From: Diphasiastrum complanatum
Lineage: Eukaryota > Streptophyta > Lycopodiopsida > Lycopodiales > Lycopodiaceae
Direction: 5' to 3'
DNA: 64,000 nucleotides
Assembly: GCA_029204225.1 (NCBI GenBank)
Contig: CM055096.1
Coordinates: 64,471,370 to 64,535,369 of the forward strand
In this document: one piece after another, positions 19,816-43,000 of the stretch
Layout: the number at the start of each line of letters is the position of its first letter
Numbering within the stretch: the stretch's first letter is position 1
The notes under the pieces: generated by a model
The model's input: only the letters and a program-made list of their open reading frames with translations
The model's database searches: none
Told to the model about the DNA's origin: nothing
Program-made: the position numbers and the translations under genes

Positions 19816-20340
19816 ATGCAGAAAAATCATCGTTATAATTTAATTTCTTATCTTGATAGTTTTTCTCAGATTATTAGTACTCCTGTTTTGGATATAGATA
19901 ATTTTTGTTTCATTCATTTTCAGGACCTTGTACATTCCCAACCATCCTCTAAGCATAAACACAATAGAAAGTACTCTAACCTGCATGACCCTTTCAAAAG
20001 AAATATATATTGTGATATCCACAAAAGAATATGTCGTCTTCTAATCAAAGAAATGGCTTTTGTTTTCTACATATCTACTGAAATTCTAGATGATGAGTTT
20101 GTTGAATCTTCAACTGTTCCATTGATCAAAGCATCTACATCTGCTCCAGTTGATGTAATGATGCAGATATTGATATAGGGGTTGAAGCTGAAGCATCTAT
20201 GGCTTCATATTATAAAAAAACTCTCCCTCATTCTATAATCCTCTCTGATTCTCTTCCATATGCATCTCCTATTAATCAATTAACTCTACCCACTCCGAAA
20301 GTCAGACATTATCCGTCTTGATGTAACGAAGTGTGAGGTA
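19816..20340 (+). other. Open but unrecognised stretch
   Basis: A 120-codon open frame (19816-20178) and a following short open stretch show no recognisable motif. It may be chance or eroded transposon sequence. Confidence 0.25.
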
Positions 20341-20344
20341 GCTC

Positions 20345-20905
20345 CTGAATCAAGGATTACCTCGTGTGTCAGATGTTGATGCTGCACATACGTCTATATA
20401 CAGATGGGCTGTCGAATTTTCGTTGTTCGATTTTTCTTCACCCATCTTTGAGCTTTTTGGCTCTTCAACATAGGATGAACTATTAATGTTCTCCCGTTTG
20501 CCTTGAGGCTGCTTGTTCTTCGGGTTCTGGTAGGAGTATGTGGCTGCATGACACTTCTTGCAACAGTGGATACACTCTATCTTTGGATTTAGCCAGCATG
20601 AATCGACAATATGTCCTTTGCATTTGTATCTCACACATACTTTCTTGTCGCCATTCTGCTTCGGCTTTCCTTTGTTCTTCCATCTGCCTTTGTTTGTTCT
20701 CTCTGTTTGCTGATCTTGATCTTGCCTTTGATCTAACTCTCTCTTAGACATGAACTACTTCTTTGGCTTCTCCTTGTTACTATAGAGAGCTTGGTCAAAA
20801 GCGTCCTTGTGATCAAGGTGCTCATGAGCTTCGACTTCTTCTCGAATCTCAATCACTGCTTTTTCGAGTCTCATAGTTGTAGTTGAATCTTCACTAGGCG
20901 ATCCT
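20345..20905 (-). pseudogene. Ty1/copia gag C-terminal scrap with degenerate zinc knuckles
   Basis: The minus strand reads SPSEDSTTTMRLEKAVIEIR and then EEVEAHEHLDHKDAFDQAL. After a stop it reads KGRWKNKGKPKQNGDKKVC, CKGHIVDSCWL and IECIHCCKKCHAA. The basic GRWKNKGKPK stretch before Cys/His knuckles is the usual end of copia gag. The knuckle spacing is damaged (Cys-x4-Cys-x2-His-x4-Cys, and a final Cys replaced by Ser), so it is a dead relic. Confidence 0.6.
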
Positions 20906-21207
20906 TACATCATGTGTAGTAACGAGCTTCGATCCAATGGGAATCGAGTAAACGATGAGATAGGAGTGGCAATCTAGGCTCACTAAGGTTGTCAATCTTA
21001 GCTCAAGAACTGATCATGGAATAGCCCAGATTTGTGCGTTGTTCATCTCTAATGTTTCTTCTCTTTTTGGTCTTTTTATTAGTTTGAGTTGTTTGTGCTT
21101 ATCTAGATATCCTTGGCTCTAGATCTTCTCCTCAAGAGGTTGATCTTCTCAAGGGAGGTGAACGATAAAAAATAATCTACATGCGGATCTTAATGATCAC
21201 TCCATGT

Positions 21208-23840
<2,633 letters not shown>

Positions 23841-23841
23841 T

Positions 23842-23908
23842 TGAGATTAGGTTACATCAGATGATATGAGATTAGGTTAGATTAGATGAGATTTGGTTAG
23901 ATTAGATT
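23842..23908. repeat. Short degenerate GATTAGGTTA-type repeats
   Basis: Variants of GAGATTAGGTTAGATTAGAT occur three times in 67 bp immediately upstream of the GT8 gene TATA-like box. Confidence 0.7.
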
Positions 23909-23933
23909 ATGTGTTATCTCATGGGTTTAATAC

Positions 23934-23940
23934 TATAAAA
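23934..23940 (+). promoter_or_regulatory. TATA-like box of GT8 gene
   Basis: TATAAAA sits 37 bp before an upstream ATG (23971) and 100 bp before the ATG at 24034. A transcript starting about 30 bp downstream of the box would begin around 23965-23970, leaving no leader for the first ATG. This is one reason for choosing 24034 as the start. Confidence 0.4.
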
Positions 23941-24033
23941 AATGTGATTTGATCATAACAATTTAAATGAATGAAAGCTAAGAAAGAATGCCTTCTGCTG
24001 CTTTCGTCCCCAGCAGCAGCGGATGCTCTCCTC

Positions 24034-33093
<9,060 letters not shown>

Positions 33094-35103
33094 ATAGCTT
33101 CTTTGATTGTCAAAGCTGTTCCTTTAGCGGCTACAGTATTCCGGTCTACCTTAGGAAATATCAGCAAAGCAGTGAATTTTGGCAAGCTGTAACATACTAA
33201 TTCAATTTGGTTTCCATTCTTTTCTGAAGCTCCCTGATAAAAAAAGGTGGGAGATGAGGCTTAAGGAGTTAATTTACTGTGCTGAAAAGTATTTTCAGAC
33301 ACAATGAGAGATTATTGTACATTCAATGAGAGATTATTCTACATGGATGCTGTTGGCGTACATTTATATCATGGAATAAGAACCTAGTTACTTTCTTCTC
33401 ATGGGCTTTTCTCCGGAATTCTTCTCTTTCTTATGGCTTAGAAGAGTAGCAATAGAAACTTGGTACCCTCTTATTAAATGTGATAAAAGTATGGATACAT
33501 TTGGACACACCATTGTGTTTGTTTGTGCCCTGGGTAGCGTTGTTGATGACATGGATGTGATAGCATAAGTTAATGGTAGAATAACATTCTGAATAAGGCC
33601 TGAATTAGGATAAGCACGTACAAATAAATACTTGCTTGTTACTGTGTTAGTCTTATATGCCAATTGAAGATATCGCAATGTATTCTCTCCCCTCTTCATG
33701 ATGTATTTCTCAGGGAGAATCACATGAGCTCAAATATATTTGCCCCCTGTACTTAGTATGATGCAAATAGAATCGAAGGAACGGTCTCTTTTCAGAAAGT
33801 ATTCCTATTGTTATGAGGTAAGCAATTCTTAGCAATCAGCAGTGGTAGTTATGAGTTTTGAAAGATATTCAAAGCTTATTGTTGGTTACTGAAATCATGA
33901 ATGGATTTCACACCTATAGTTGTGTGACTCATGTTTGCAAATAACTGATTCCTGCAGCCATAGTTTTCCTGATAGACTGTTGAGCTTTCATGGTAAAGAT
34001 TGGTCAAGGGGAGGATCTTACTTCTCCAAAGCTTTTCTTTGAAAATTCAACCAGCTTATTGGTTGTTGAACCCCAAACAGGTAGTTAGCACCATGGTGCA
34101 TAAGAAGGCTTTTTGGATAAATCATGACAGGCAATGAACTTGATCCAAACTGACTTATGATTGGTCTTGGGGCCACCAACATGAGGTGGGGCATAGGAAA
34201 GGGGAGCGGAGACCTGCCATTGAATTTTTGGAGCTTGCTGAGCTTCCGAGTTTTTGATTGCTGAACTCCACCTATATTGGCTGCCACATTTTCTCAGTCC
34301 TGAAACATACTTTTTGGATTTGGAGCATCTTTGGGGCTTTTGAGGCTTCAGTGCAGCTCTTGGGCTCCATAATCTGTCGAACCCCAGACCCAAGCTCCAG
34401 AGCTAGCTCAGCTCCTATGGCTTAACCATATTGTCTTTGAACTTGCTCTAGGAGTGTGAGGGTCACCAATCAGTCTTTTGGGAGCATTTACTTGCTCCCA
34501 AGTCAGCTTTATCACATATACCCTCTTAAAACTCTATGAGACCAAGAACATTGCAAATGCCAAGAGCAACTTTTGAGCCTCAAGGTGAGAGAGACAGAGA
34601 GCATTCAAAATCATTTGTGAAAGATAGCATGTTTCACTTCTCAACTCGGTGCACTTGATGAGCCTCTTGGGAAGCATGTAATTGCATATAACATGTGAAA
34701 CACTTATCCTAGTTCATATGATGAGCTTATTGCTACCTTATGAGATAGACAAGAGAGACTTGATTTCAATATTGCATTCACAATTGTAGCAATAAGGTTG
34801 TCAATGCATAAGACGCACATCATCCTTGAAGTATTAGAACTGTCCTTGTGTTTAACTATTTGTTGTTATAAGGGAGTGGAGACTCAAAAAACTAGTCCAT
34901 GTATATCATTAATTAGTCGTAGTTCAAGAAACCGCTAAACTATATGCTAACTATACTAACTAGATGACCGTTAGCTTTTACTAACTTGCTGTTAGAAATT
35001 TGTATATACTTAGTGAAGAAAACGTTGACATTTGCAATAATGCAAAGTGTTCTTGTGAGAGTAGATTGTCTACGGGTGTTTGTGTAATCCATTGTAGGCA
35101 ACA
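33094..35103. other. 3' UTR of GT8 gene then spacer
   Basis: The first few hundred bases probably are 3' UTR (AATAAG-like motif near 33377). The rest shows only short open frames without family motifs. Confidence 0.35.
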
Positions 35104-35220
35104 TTATTTAGAGAAAATGCATTTTGATTTCCAAGGAGGGCTTGAACCCGGGACCAAAGAAACTTTGGATGCCAAGCTAACCAAGTGCGCCAACCCTTGG
35201 ATATTTATTTAGAGAAAATG
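35104..35220 (-). mobile_element. tRNA-derived retroposon (mini-SINE) with 16-bp target duplication
   Basis: TTATTTAGAGAAAATG occurs perfectly at 35104-35119 and again at 35205-35220. Between them (35120-35204) the minus strand holds GGTTGGCGCACTTGGTTAGC, an A box as in a tRNA D-arm, and GGTCCCGGGTTCAAGCCC, a perfect B box/T-arm core, at tRNA spacing. The ends CCAAGG and CCTTGG can pair like an acceptor stem, and the 3' side ends AATCAAAATG. Length and duplication point to LINE-assisted retroposition of a tRNA-like transcript. The anticodon region is degenerate, so it is not a functional tRNA gene. Confidence 0.75.
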
Positions 35221-35992
35221 GAATGTTTAGGTCTACAATCTCTTGCTCTTGGAGAAGATACCCAATCTGTTCTGTTTTAACTTGATCGGAAACTCTTGCC
35301 TTCTCATGAGGTAATGCAAGCCTTGTTCTCTATTCAAACTTTTTAACTTCTTTTTGCTATGTTTGAAGACTTTTGAAGCGATACATGGTTTCTACTAACT
35401 AGTTGATAATGCACAAAAAGTGGACGAGGAAGGGCTATGTAGACTGATCCTTATTTGAGAACTAGTCATGGGCCTCTCTCATCTATTCACAAATGTTTGT
35501 TGTAGGATGATGAAACACGTTGCTAAGGTGAGACCTTAGAATCAAGTGCACGCTTAGGACACAAGATTTTCACTGAGATGCAATTGCAATTAGCAAGAAA
35601 ACTTCAACAATCTCAATATTGTAGTTTCTATGTTTATTTTGATGATAGTATGAAAACTCTCACAAGGTCACCTCATATCTAGATGGAAAATAGCCCTTGA
35701 TTGTCCAGAGTGGTACAATATGTTCACAATAGAAAGTGGAAACTTACCACGTTGCTACACAAGTTTCTATAATGCAAATAACGTCTTCCTTTGGCTTTGT
35801 TTTGTGTTTGAGTAATTTGAAAAGTGCATTGTAGCCATAAGATGCCATTGTCGCACAAGGAATCAAAGCAAACATCAATGGATTGTAGCCCCAACCTTAC
35901 AATCGCAAATGGAAGATGCAAAATCTTAGGTTTACAGATTGAAGTCAAAACAGTATCTCATGTAAAGACATCATACAAATGATTTTTTTTAG

Positions 35993-35995
<3 letters not shown>
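35221..35995. other. Spacer without recognised gene
   Basis: AT-rich, no supported feature. Confidence 0.35.

Positions 35996-36050
<55 letters not shown>
35996..36050. repeat. (CT)n microsatellite
   Basis: About 27 uninterrupted CT units. Confidence 0.95.
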
Positions 36051-36054
<4 letters not shown>

Positions 36055-36204
36055 TGACATTTTGTGCAGTTTTTGCATCGTCGCCCTAAAATTTCCACCA
36101 TGACCTATTTCATGTTAACGAATTCTCTCTTAAAAAAACTCTATTCATTTCAAGCATCTCTCCCAGAATTGGAAATAAAGTTTCCAAGAGCATGAAGTCA
36201 TGCA

Positions 36205-36362
36205 ATTGGCACCTAGCTAAAACCATAATCAGCAATACTTCAAGCATGCCATTGACAACCAGCCAAAACCATAATTAGCAACTTCACTTATGGTAAAGAT
36301 AAGTCAACCATAATTAGCAATGCTTATGGTCAAGATAAGTCAATGGTCAAGGTAAGTCAAAA
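36205..36362. repeat. Short degenerate tandem repeats
   Basis: Motifs AAACCATAATTAGCAA and ATGGTCAAGATAAGTCAA are repeated three to four times with variable spacing. Confidence 0.5.
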
Positions 36363-36418
36363 CCCTCATTTCGAACGGACGAATCAATACACAGGAATCA
36401 CGTTTTGTCTATCCCAGC

Positions 36419-36421
<3 letters not shown>

Positions 36422-36468
<47 letters not shown>
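36422..36468. repeat. (CT)n microsatellite
   Basis: About 23 CT units. Confidence 0.95.
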
Positions 36469-36472
<4 letters not shown>

Positions 36473-37139
36473 AGAGGTAAGGGTGTGCATATTCCAATGC
36501 ACACATACAAAGGACAAGCTTTGCCACTCGTACCAACTTGCAAAGGTGGAATGTAAAGTGTAACAAACAATTACATGCCCATCACATCACAAAATTATAG
36601 GAAATACCAATCCTTTCATGCTTAGATTTTGCAAATGCCTTGCAAATTGTTTCAATAATGTAACATATACTTGAGCGCCAAAACACGAATTTAATACAAA
36701 AACAAATTCACATTAGTTCTTGTCTTCTTACTTCTAAATACAACTTTAAAAAATCAAAAAGTAAAAGTGTTAGTCGAATTCTTATCAAATGCTATGACAT
36801 AGCTTGTAGTTTAACAAATATGTTCCTTTGAGATTTTCTTGTTTGTCTTTGTTTGTGCGGTGGATTGCATGTTCTATTGAGTTTTGAAGGCGTGGAGTTG
36901 GATCTAGATTAGTTTTTGAGTTGGTTAGACAATGACAATGACTACTAACACAATAAATAGACCATCCTTGTGAAATTGTAAAAGCCATCTATCTTGAGGT
37001 TTGGGGGTCCTCTTTCAAAACCACTCATTGTACATTTGTAAATAAGTGATCAGGCCGAAATTAGAGCTGGATTAGCTCGTGGTAGTGTAGGCTGATTACA
37101 CTTGGCTTGATGCTAGAGGATTAGTTACATAGCACCTCT
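36469..37139. other. Spacer without recognised gene
   Basis: AT-rich, no supported feature. Confidence 0.35.
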
Positions 37140-39205
37140 TGATTTCATTTGTCAATTTGGGCCAATCATAAAGTGAGGTGCACCAAAATGGTCCAATCAT
37201 TGTAAGAGGTGGCATGCAAGTGGTCCAATCAAAGTAAGAGGAGATGTTTTAGAGGTCCAATCATTTTGCACCATTTTCACTCATGGATCTCGAGCTACTA
37301 TGAGTGAGAGTGAGAGTGAGTCCACACTTAGTCGTTTGTAACAAGATTGAGATCCAACACTTAGAATAATTTTGACATTCTCTCTCTACCCGAGAGCTTG
37401 GCCGGACTCTGATTTTCAGATTTTTTACTGGGACGTCGGACCTCGACGTGTCAGATTGCGACAGATTATGAAATTTTTGAGCATACATCGGATGCGGACG
37501 TCGGAATTTGCGCGATATGTTATTGTGGTAGAGAGAGAAATAGGAATAGAGCAAGCCAATTTTATACTTAGTTTTTTTAATCCAAAGTTGCCTCTCATTA
37601 TGTGTGATGAATGGTTTGCAATAGATGCATGTGCTCTTGCCTTAGATTTTTGAGCTAGTATGCTTGTTTTAATATCATTGTTTGAGATGTCCTCACACGT
37701 GTGAAAAGTACACATGGTATCAGAGCCTACCTAAGATTGATTTGTATCTATCAAGTGTGATGAGATTTTGGCTCGAAATCTAGTTTTGAAGAGTGTAGTT
37801 GCATCTCAAGTGCTATCATAGGGATTTTTGGATAAAGAGGGACCTAAATCACATTGATTAGATCCATGCTGGGTACTATACAAAATTCACTACTCAGAGA
37901 CGTGTGAGATTAGTCAACTTTGACTTGATGGTGTGTGATAGCTTGCTAGAAAGCTATCTCCAAGGTTGATCCAAAAATAATGTGTGATAGCTTGCTAGAG
38001 AGCTAGTAAAGTCTAGTTTGTGTTGCAATTTGTTTCAACTCAATTGGATGTGTCTTATGGAAGTTATAACCATTGAATCAAGTAGGGCACCCAACCTGGT
38101 TGGACACATCAAGTTTGACTCACATATAGCTTGTTTGATCAAAAACTCATGTTTTTACTTGCCAATGTTAATTAGGTGTGATTTTGTGTTCATAACCACA
38201 TAGATTCATACAAATAAAGTAGATTTGAGTCTTTTGTGGTGTCTTTGAGCTCTTTACACGTGCTTAGAAGAAGGTGGATCAAAATCTTGTTGTGCTTCAT
38301 TTTTGAAGTGATGCTAGATCTAGATTGAGAGAGATTGTCTAGATATTGAGATTGTACTCGGCAAGAATGGCCCTTCACTACATCAAGATGAATGTATCCA
38401 ATGAAGTATTGAGAGAGATTAGTACCTGCACCTCGGCCAAGGAGGCTTGAGGCACCCTAAAAGCCATTTATGAGGCCAAGAACACCTCTAGATTACTCAC
38501 TCTTGGGAATCAGATCTTCCAAAGCTATCAAAAGAGTTATGAGAGTGCCTCAAACTTTGTCATGAGAGTAAATAATCTTCATAGAGAGCTTGCATGCATA
38601 GGAGACCATCTTAATCAAAGTGAGCTAGTCCAAGTCATCCTTAATGGATTGAAAGATGAGTTTGACAATATTGGACAATCCTATGCAATCAAGGAGGAGC
38701 TTCCAAGTTTGGAGGCACTTCAAGGTGTCCTTATTTTTGAAGAATGTAGGCAAGTGAGCAATCCCTTGAGATTCAACAAGCTTTTTCTCTTTATTCACCA
38801 AGGACAAGCCAAAGGGGAGGAGCAAAGGACAACAACAACATTTCAATAGAGACAAGGACAAAGACAAAGCCAAAGATGGAGATGAAGGCCATTCATCTCA
38901 AGCTTCAACATCTAATGGTAGGATGGATTCAATCTAAGTGCTTATGATCCATCTTTGTATATAAAGCTTGTGTTATTCTCATCATATATGTAGATGATAT
39001 CATCTTGTGTGGAAATTTCATGAAACTTGTTGATGAGACAAAAAGTGCATTAGGTAGTGAATTCAAATGCAAGATCTAGGTGAGCTTCACTACATCTTAG
39101 GCCTAGAAGTAGATCTTTATCAAGATCATGCATTTATTAGTCAATCAAGATATGCTCTTTCTATGCTTAAGAAATTTCATATGGAGAATTGCAAGAGCTA
39201 AATTT
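37140..39205 (+). mobile_element. Ty1/copia relic: LTR, PBS, gag, RT fragment
   Basis: The LTR ends at 37714 (GTACACA) and is followed at once by TGGTATCAGAGC (37715-37726), the usual initiator-Met tRNA primer-binding site of plant copia elements. The LTR contains three or four degenerate GGTCCAATCAT-AAGAGG units at 37150-37265; its start is uncertain. Gag runs from about 38365 (MALHYIKMNVSNEVLREIS) through 38562-38849 (NNLHRELACIGDHLNQSELV) with stops. It resembles the gag at 10010-12085. A large deletion joins it to the RT palm near 38970-39010 (CVILIIYVDDIILCG, the catalytic YVDD) and DLGELHYILGLEVDLYQDHA (to 39200), with a frameshift between. Confidence 0.8.
37715..37726 (+). promoter_or_regulatory. 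Copia primer-binding site
   Basis: TGGTATCAGAGC, complementary to the 3' end of plant initiator tRNA-Met, directly after the LTR end. Confidence 0.85.
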
Positions 39206-40098
39206 TTATTTTTTGCAAAATGTAGTATCTTACAAATAATTTTTTTTTCTTCTATTTGAAGGTTTAAAATTTACGAGAATTTTAAAAAATCTTAAGGGCT
39301 TAAAAAAAAAGGGTCCTCCGCCACTTCTTGTTTCAAAAGATTTCGCGTTTTTGGCATATTATGAAACTTTAAGTGTATCAATAAACATCATATTCATAAA
39401 AGGGTTGTAGATAAATTTGAAAAGGAATATTACGACCCAAAAATATCCATAAGTGAGACTTGTAAAAAAATTTCATTCATAATAAGGGGCCTTCCTCGCC
39501 ACCCTATATGCTTGTGAAAGATCTTCTTAGCGCCTTTACACCTAGCTCAACGACTGTATAATATGGTCGGCCTAATGGCGCTGCCATAGTTTGATGGCCA
39601 TTTTATTGGGTGGAAAGGTCACTAAAAAGACCACTATGCAATACCTGAAACTAGGCACACCTCATAGCCAACAATGCATCAACTAATTTTCTTTCATGCA
39701 TTTCTTACTTTCTTTTTATTAAAATGACCAAGTCGATTTGAATTGGATATGAATATTGGATCTACAATACACCGTCCAGAAGAGTTGTTTATGGTGTAAA
39801 TTTCTGAACACAAAGAGCAAAATCTACTATGTAGACACGTACTTACTTGGAATGTATGTATCATTGTGCTTTGATTGGCAAAATACATGATTAATCAAAG
39901 TATTGAATCATTGCAATTCTAGCAATTTGGCTCTTTGGGAGCCGGTAGTCTCCTAAAAGCACTTGCTTTGCCATGGTATTGTGTTGGACTATGGATGTTT
40001 TTTTTTTTCCTCTTGTATGTGCTCATTTGTTTGGTGGATTGGAGTTGAATTCTCAACCTCAAGCAGAGGTAATGAAATCCTCATCAACTCAACGGTGG
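39206..40098. other. Spacer and SULTR 3' region
   Basis: No separate gene. The plus-strand open frame at 39973-40308 is antisense to the last SULTR exon and is a shadow. Confidence 0.5.
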
Positions 40099-43000
40099 CT
40101 AGAACATTGGATTTTTTGGAATTGGTTTGGAGTTCTCGTTGTATTGATCCAGGCTCATCTCTTTCGCAATCGCAGAGCAAACTTGCACAGCTTGGCAAAC
40201 TGTCGCGAAAATCCACCTCTGCCCGAACAAAGGGATAAAATCGGCCTTGTTCAGTTTATCAAGGACGTCAATCCCTGGACTGGCCAAGGCAAGCTGCAAA
40301 AAGAGTAATAAGCTTCAGCGATTGAGGTAGCCGTTTTCGATTAATCAAAATGTGGAAACTCTAAAAGTGAAAAAATACAATTTACTGCTATCCACTTGAT
40401 TGCATCTAGAGTAGAAGATATTGTTGCTTGTTTCTGCATTTACTTGCAGATTCTTTATTATTGGTAGATGAAGACAGAAATCGATCTACAAAAATATCTT
40501 TTGCAATTACCTGGAGGCTTCTTCTTTGCAGGACCGTCTGAACATTCGTAAGGTCGCTCAATCCTGTCGTATCGATGCTCGTAACAGCTGAGGCGGTTAG
40601 GAAGGAGTAGATTAGAGTTGGTATGATGGTTCATGCCAGTATAGAAATTGACATCGTTGTTAAAACCATTTAGTTTAGAATCTCGAAAACTATGCACTCT
40701 TCAGATGCATTTATGGCAATTTTATGAATACAATATTTAAATGGACTATGTCAGAAACGTCACAGGAATTTCACTTATGAACATACGCGTTAAGTCCAGG
40801 ATTACGTATTGAAGAGGCACTCCATTTCTTTCCTGAATGCTCTGTTCCTCATCATCCACCCATCGTAATATCCTGCAATCTCAGATTTAGGCTGCATCTC
40901 TCATGTGCAAATCGGCTCTATGCAAACAAATTTCTTTCAGAAGTTAAGGAGCAGGTTTTTGGGTGCGTACTATCTTAAATATATCATGTTCTAGCCATCT
41001 GAGCGTAACACCTTATAGATAAAGAACACCTCATGAGAATGAAGCATAATCTGAATCATACTTAAACCTACAGTACTTCTGGTTGATTCCAGCACCTGAA
41101 ATTGTCAGCCTTACCTTTCCTTTAAATAGTTCGAGTTAGAAAAATAGATTGCACTGTCAATGCGAATCAGAAGAATTCCCGGTATTTGAGAAGCATTAGA
41201 GTAATGTTCGATATCTTGGTAAATGCTTGTTCCTGAAATTCTCCCCAGAATCGCTGTGTGGGGCCTAGTAACATTCAGCAAAATTTTTCCGATAGAGATG
41301 CCCACCTAATGCATCAAAAGTAATGTGTTAAGAGGAAGCACATTAAATGCAGGACTGTCCTAACCAGAATTGTCTTCTACCATTACATATAAATTCGAGT
41401 TGCCATCTCAGATGCTACTTGCTTCACAGTTATGTTAAGGACTACGCTCTTCATGTTTTGTATCTGATTATTTCTGGTGGAAAATTATATGTCTTCTACC
41501 TTACTGGTCAGCAGTTTGTAGTCGAGATAAAAATGAGCTTGATTGTAGCAAGATATTTGACTTGGCCCGTATTTTTATTTATCTATCACATCTTAATGTT
41601 TCAAAACCTTTCTCATCACCTAAGACTAGTAGAGCAACCAGTATGCAATACTATTGCTTCACTGACAAGAGTTGAACCAAAACATTTGAAATTTAAAAGG
41701 TCATAATGATGGAGGTCCATACAGCGATTAGGAGACCAAATGGAATAGAGATGAAGATTACTCCAAGACAAGCTCCCATGCAAGCGAGGAAGTCAAGTTT
41801 ATCAACTTTCCAAATAAAATAGATTCCTTTCAGATCAATCAGCCCAAGAACGGCCGCCAGAATGATCGTAGCTAAAATGACGTCGGGAGTGTAGTGAAAC
41901 AGAGGTGTCAGAGCTAGCAATGTTATCATGACAATAGTGGCCATCACAATGTTTGAAACTGCTGTTTTGCAGCCTGCATGGTAGTTCACAGCTGTTCTTG
42001 AAACCGCACCTGCAAGACGTTGACATGGCTAAAAATAAGTGACAATATAAACATTCATCAAAGCAAGGAATGCCGCTTTAAATCTTCATGAAACTCATAT
42101 GTTCCTAATTACGTTTCAAGCAAATGTTGTTCAGCTTTTTATATTATTGCACGTTTCCATTATTCCCCTAGGCTGCAAACTCTGTACAATTTTGCGTTTT
42201 TACATTTCAATAATCTGAAACCTATACTCTATTCTTTAAATCAAATACATCACTTCAGTCAATAGACGCTACTTGACAGTAACAGAACTTTTTTAGTTTC
42301 GATTATTTATTACCTGTTGTCAGGTAGCAAGACATGCACGAGCTTCCCAGATTAACTATCCCTAAGGCAATCATTTCCTTGTTTCCATCGATCTGATAGT
42401 CCTTCAAAGTCGCAAATGTTCTGCCTACTGCAATGGCTTCCTGAACAGGTCAGAAGCAAGTCTTGATCAGCCACTAGCTTACAGTTCTGTCCCTTGAAAT
42501 TCAATCCGTTTCATGATAATTTCGCTGGTAACTTAATCTAGCGGGAAATAAAAACGTTGCTTGTGCATATTATGCTAGGATAAGCTCTGCTAAAAAGGTA
42601 TTTTCCACTACCGTCAATGCCACCATGCCTGATATCAACCCAATCTTCATGGCCTTCATAGCATAAGGCCCATAAAGGTAGAGCTGATTTGCCGAGACAG
42701 GATTGAGTCCCTTTTTCAAACTACCAACCTGCAATGACAACATCAGACTCTCGATACTCCCCAACACATAAAAAGGATGCTGAAAATTTGGAAATTGTTA
42801 GCTCTTAATTAGCATTCCTTGTCTAGCACTATTCGCACCACTGACACATTTGCTCTACTAATAATTAAAAAACATTCGATACTCTAAAAAAGCCCTTCCA
42901 GGCAGCTACTTTGAGGTAAGTCTAAGCAGAGCTTATCGTTGACAGCAAGAATGTTTTTCTGGCTTTAAGATAGTCTTGCACTGAAAGCCACTAAAAAAAA

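Noticed and set aside
23971-24033. Upstream ATG as GT8 start
   Set aside because: In frame but only 31 bp after the TATA-like box and with a polar lead before the signal anchor; kept as an alternative only.
33388-34393. Minus-strand frames of 89-111 codons
   Set aside because: No recognisable domains, overlapping frames and no splice logic; consistent with chance.
35131-35200. Functional tRNA gene
   Set aside because: A and B boxes are good but the T-stem and anticodon region do not pair properly, and a target duplication shows it is a retroposed copy.
39973-40308. Plus-strand small membrane protein of 111 aa
   Set aside because: Exactly antisense to the last SULTR exon, whose STAS sequence is clearly conserved.
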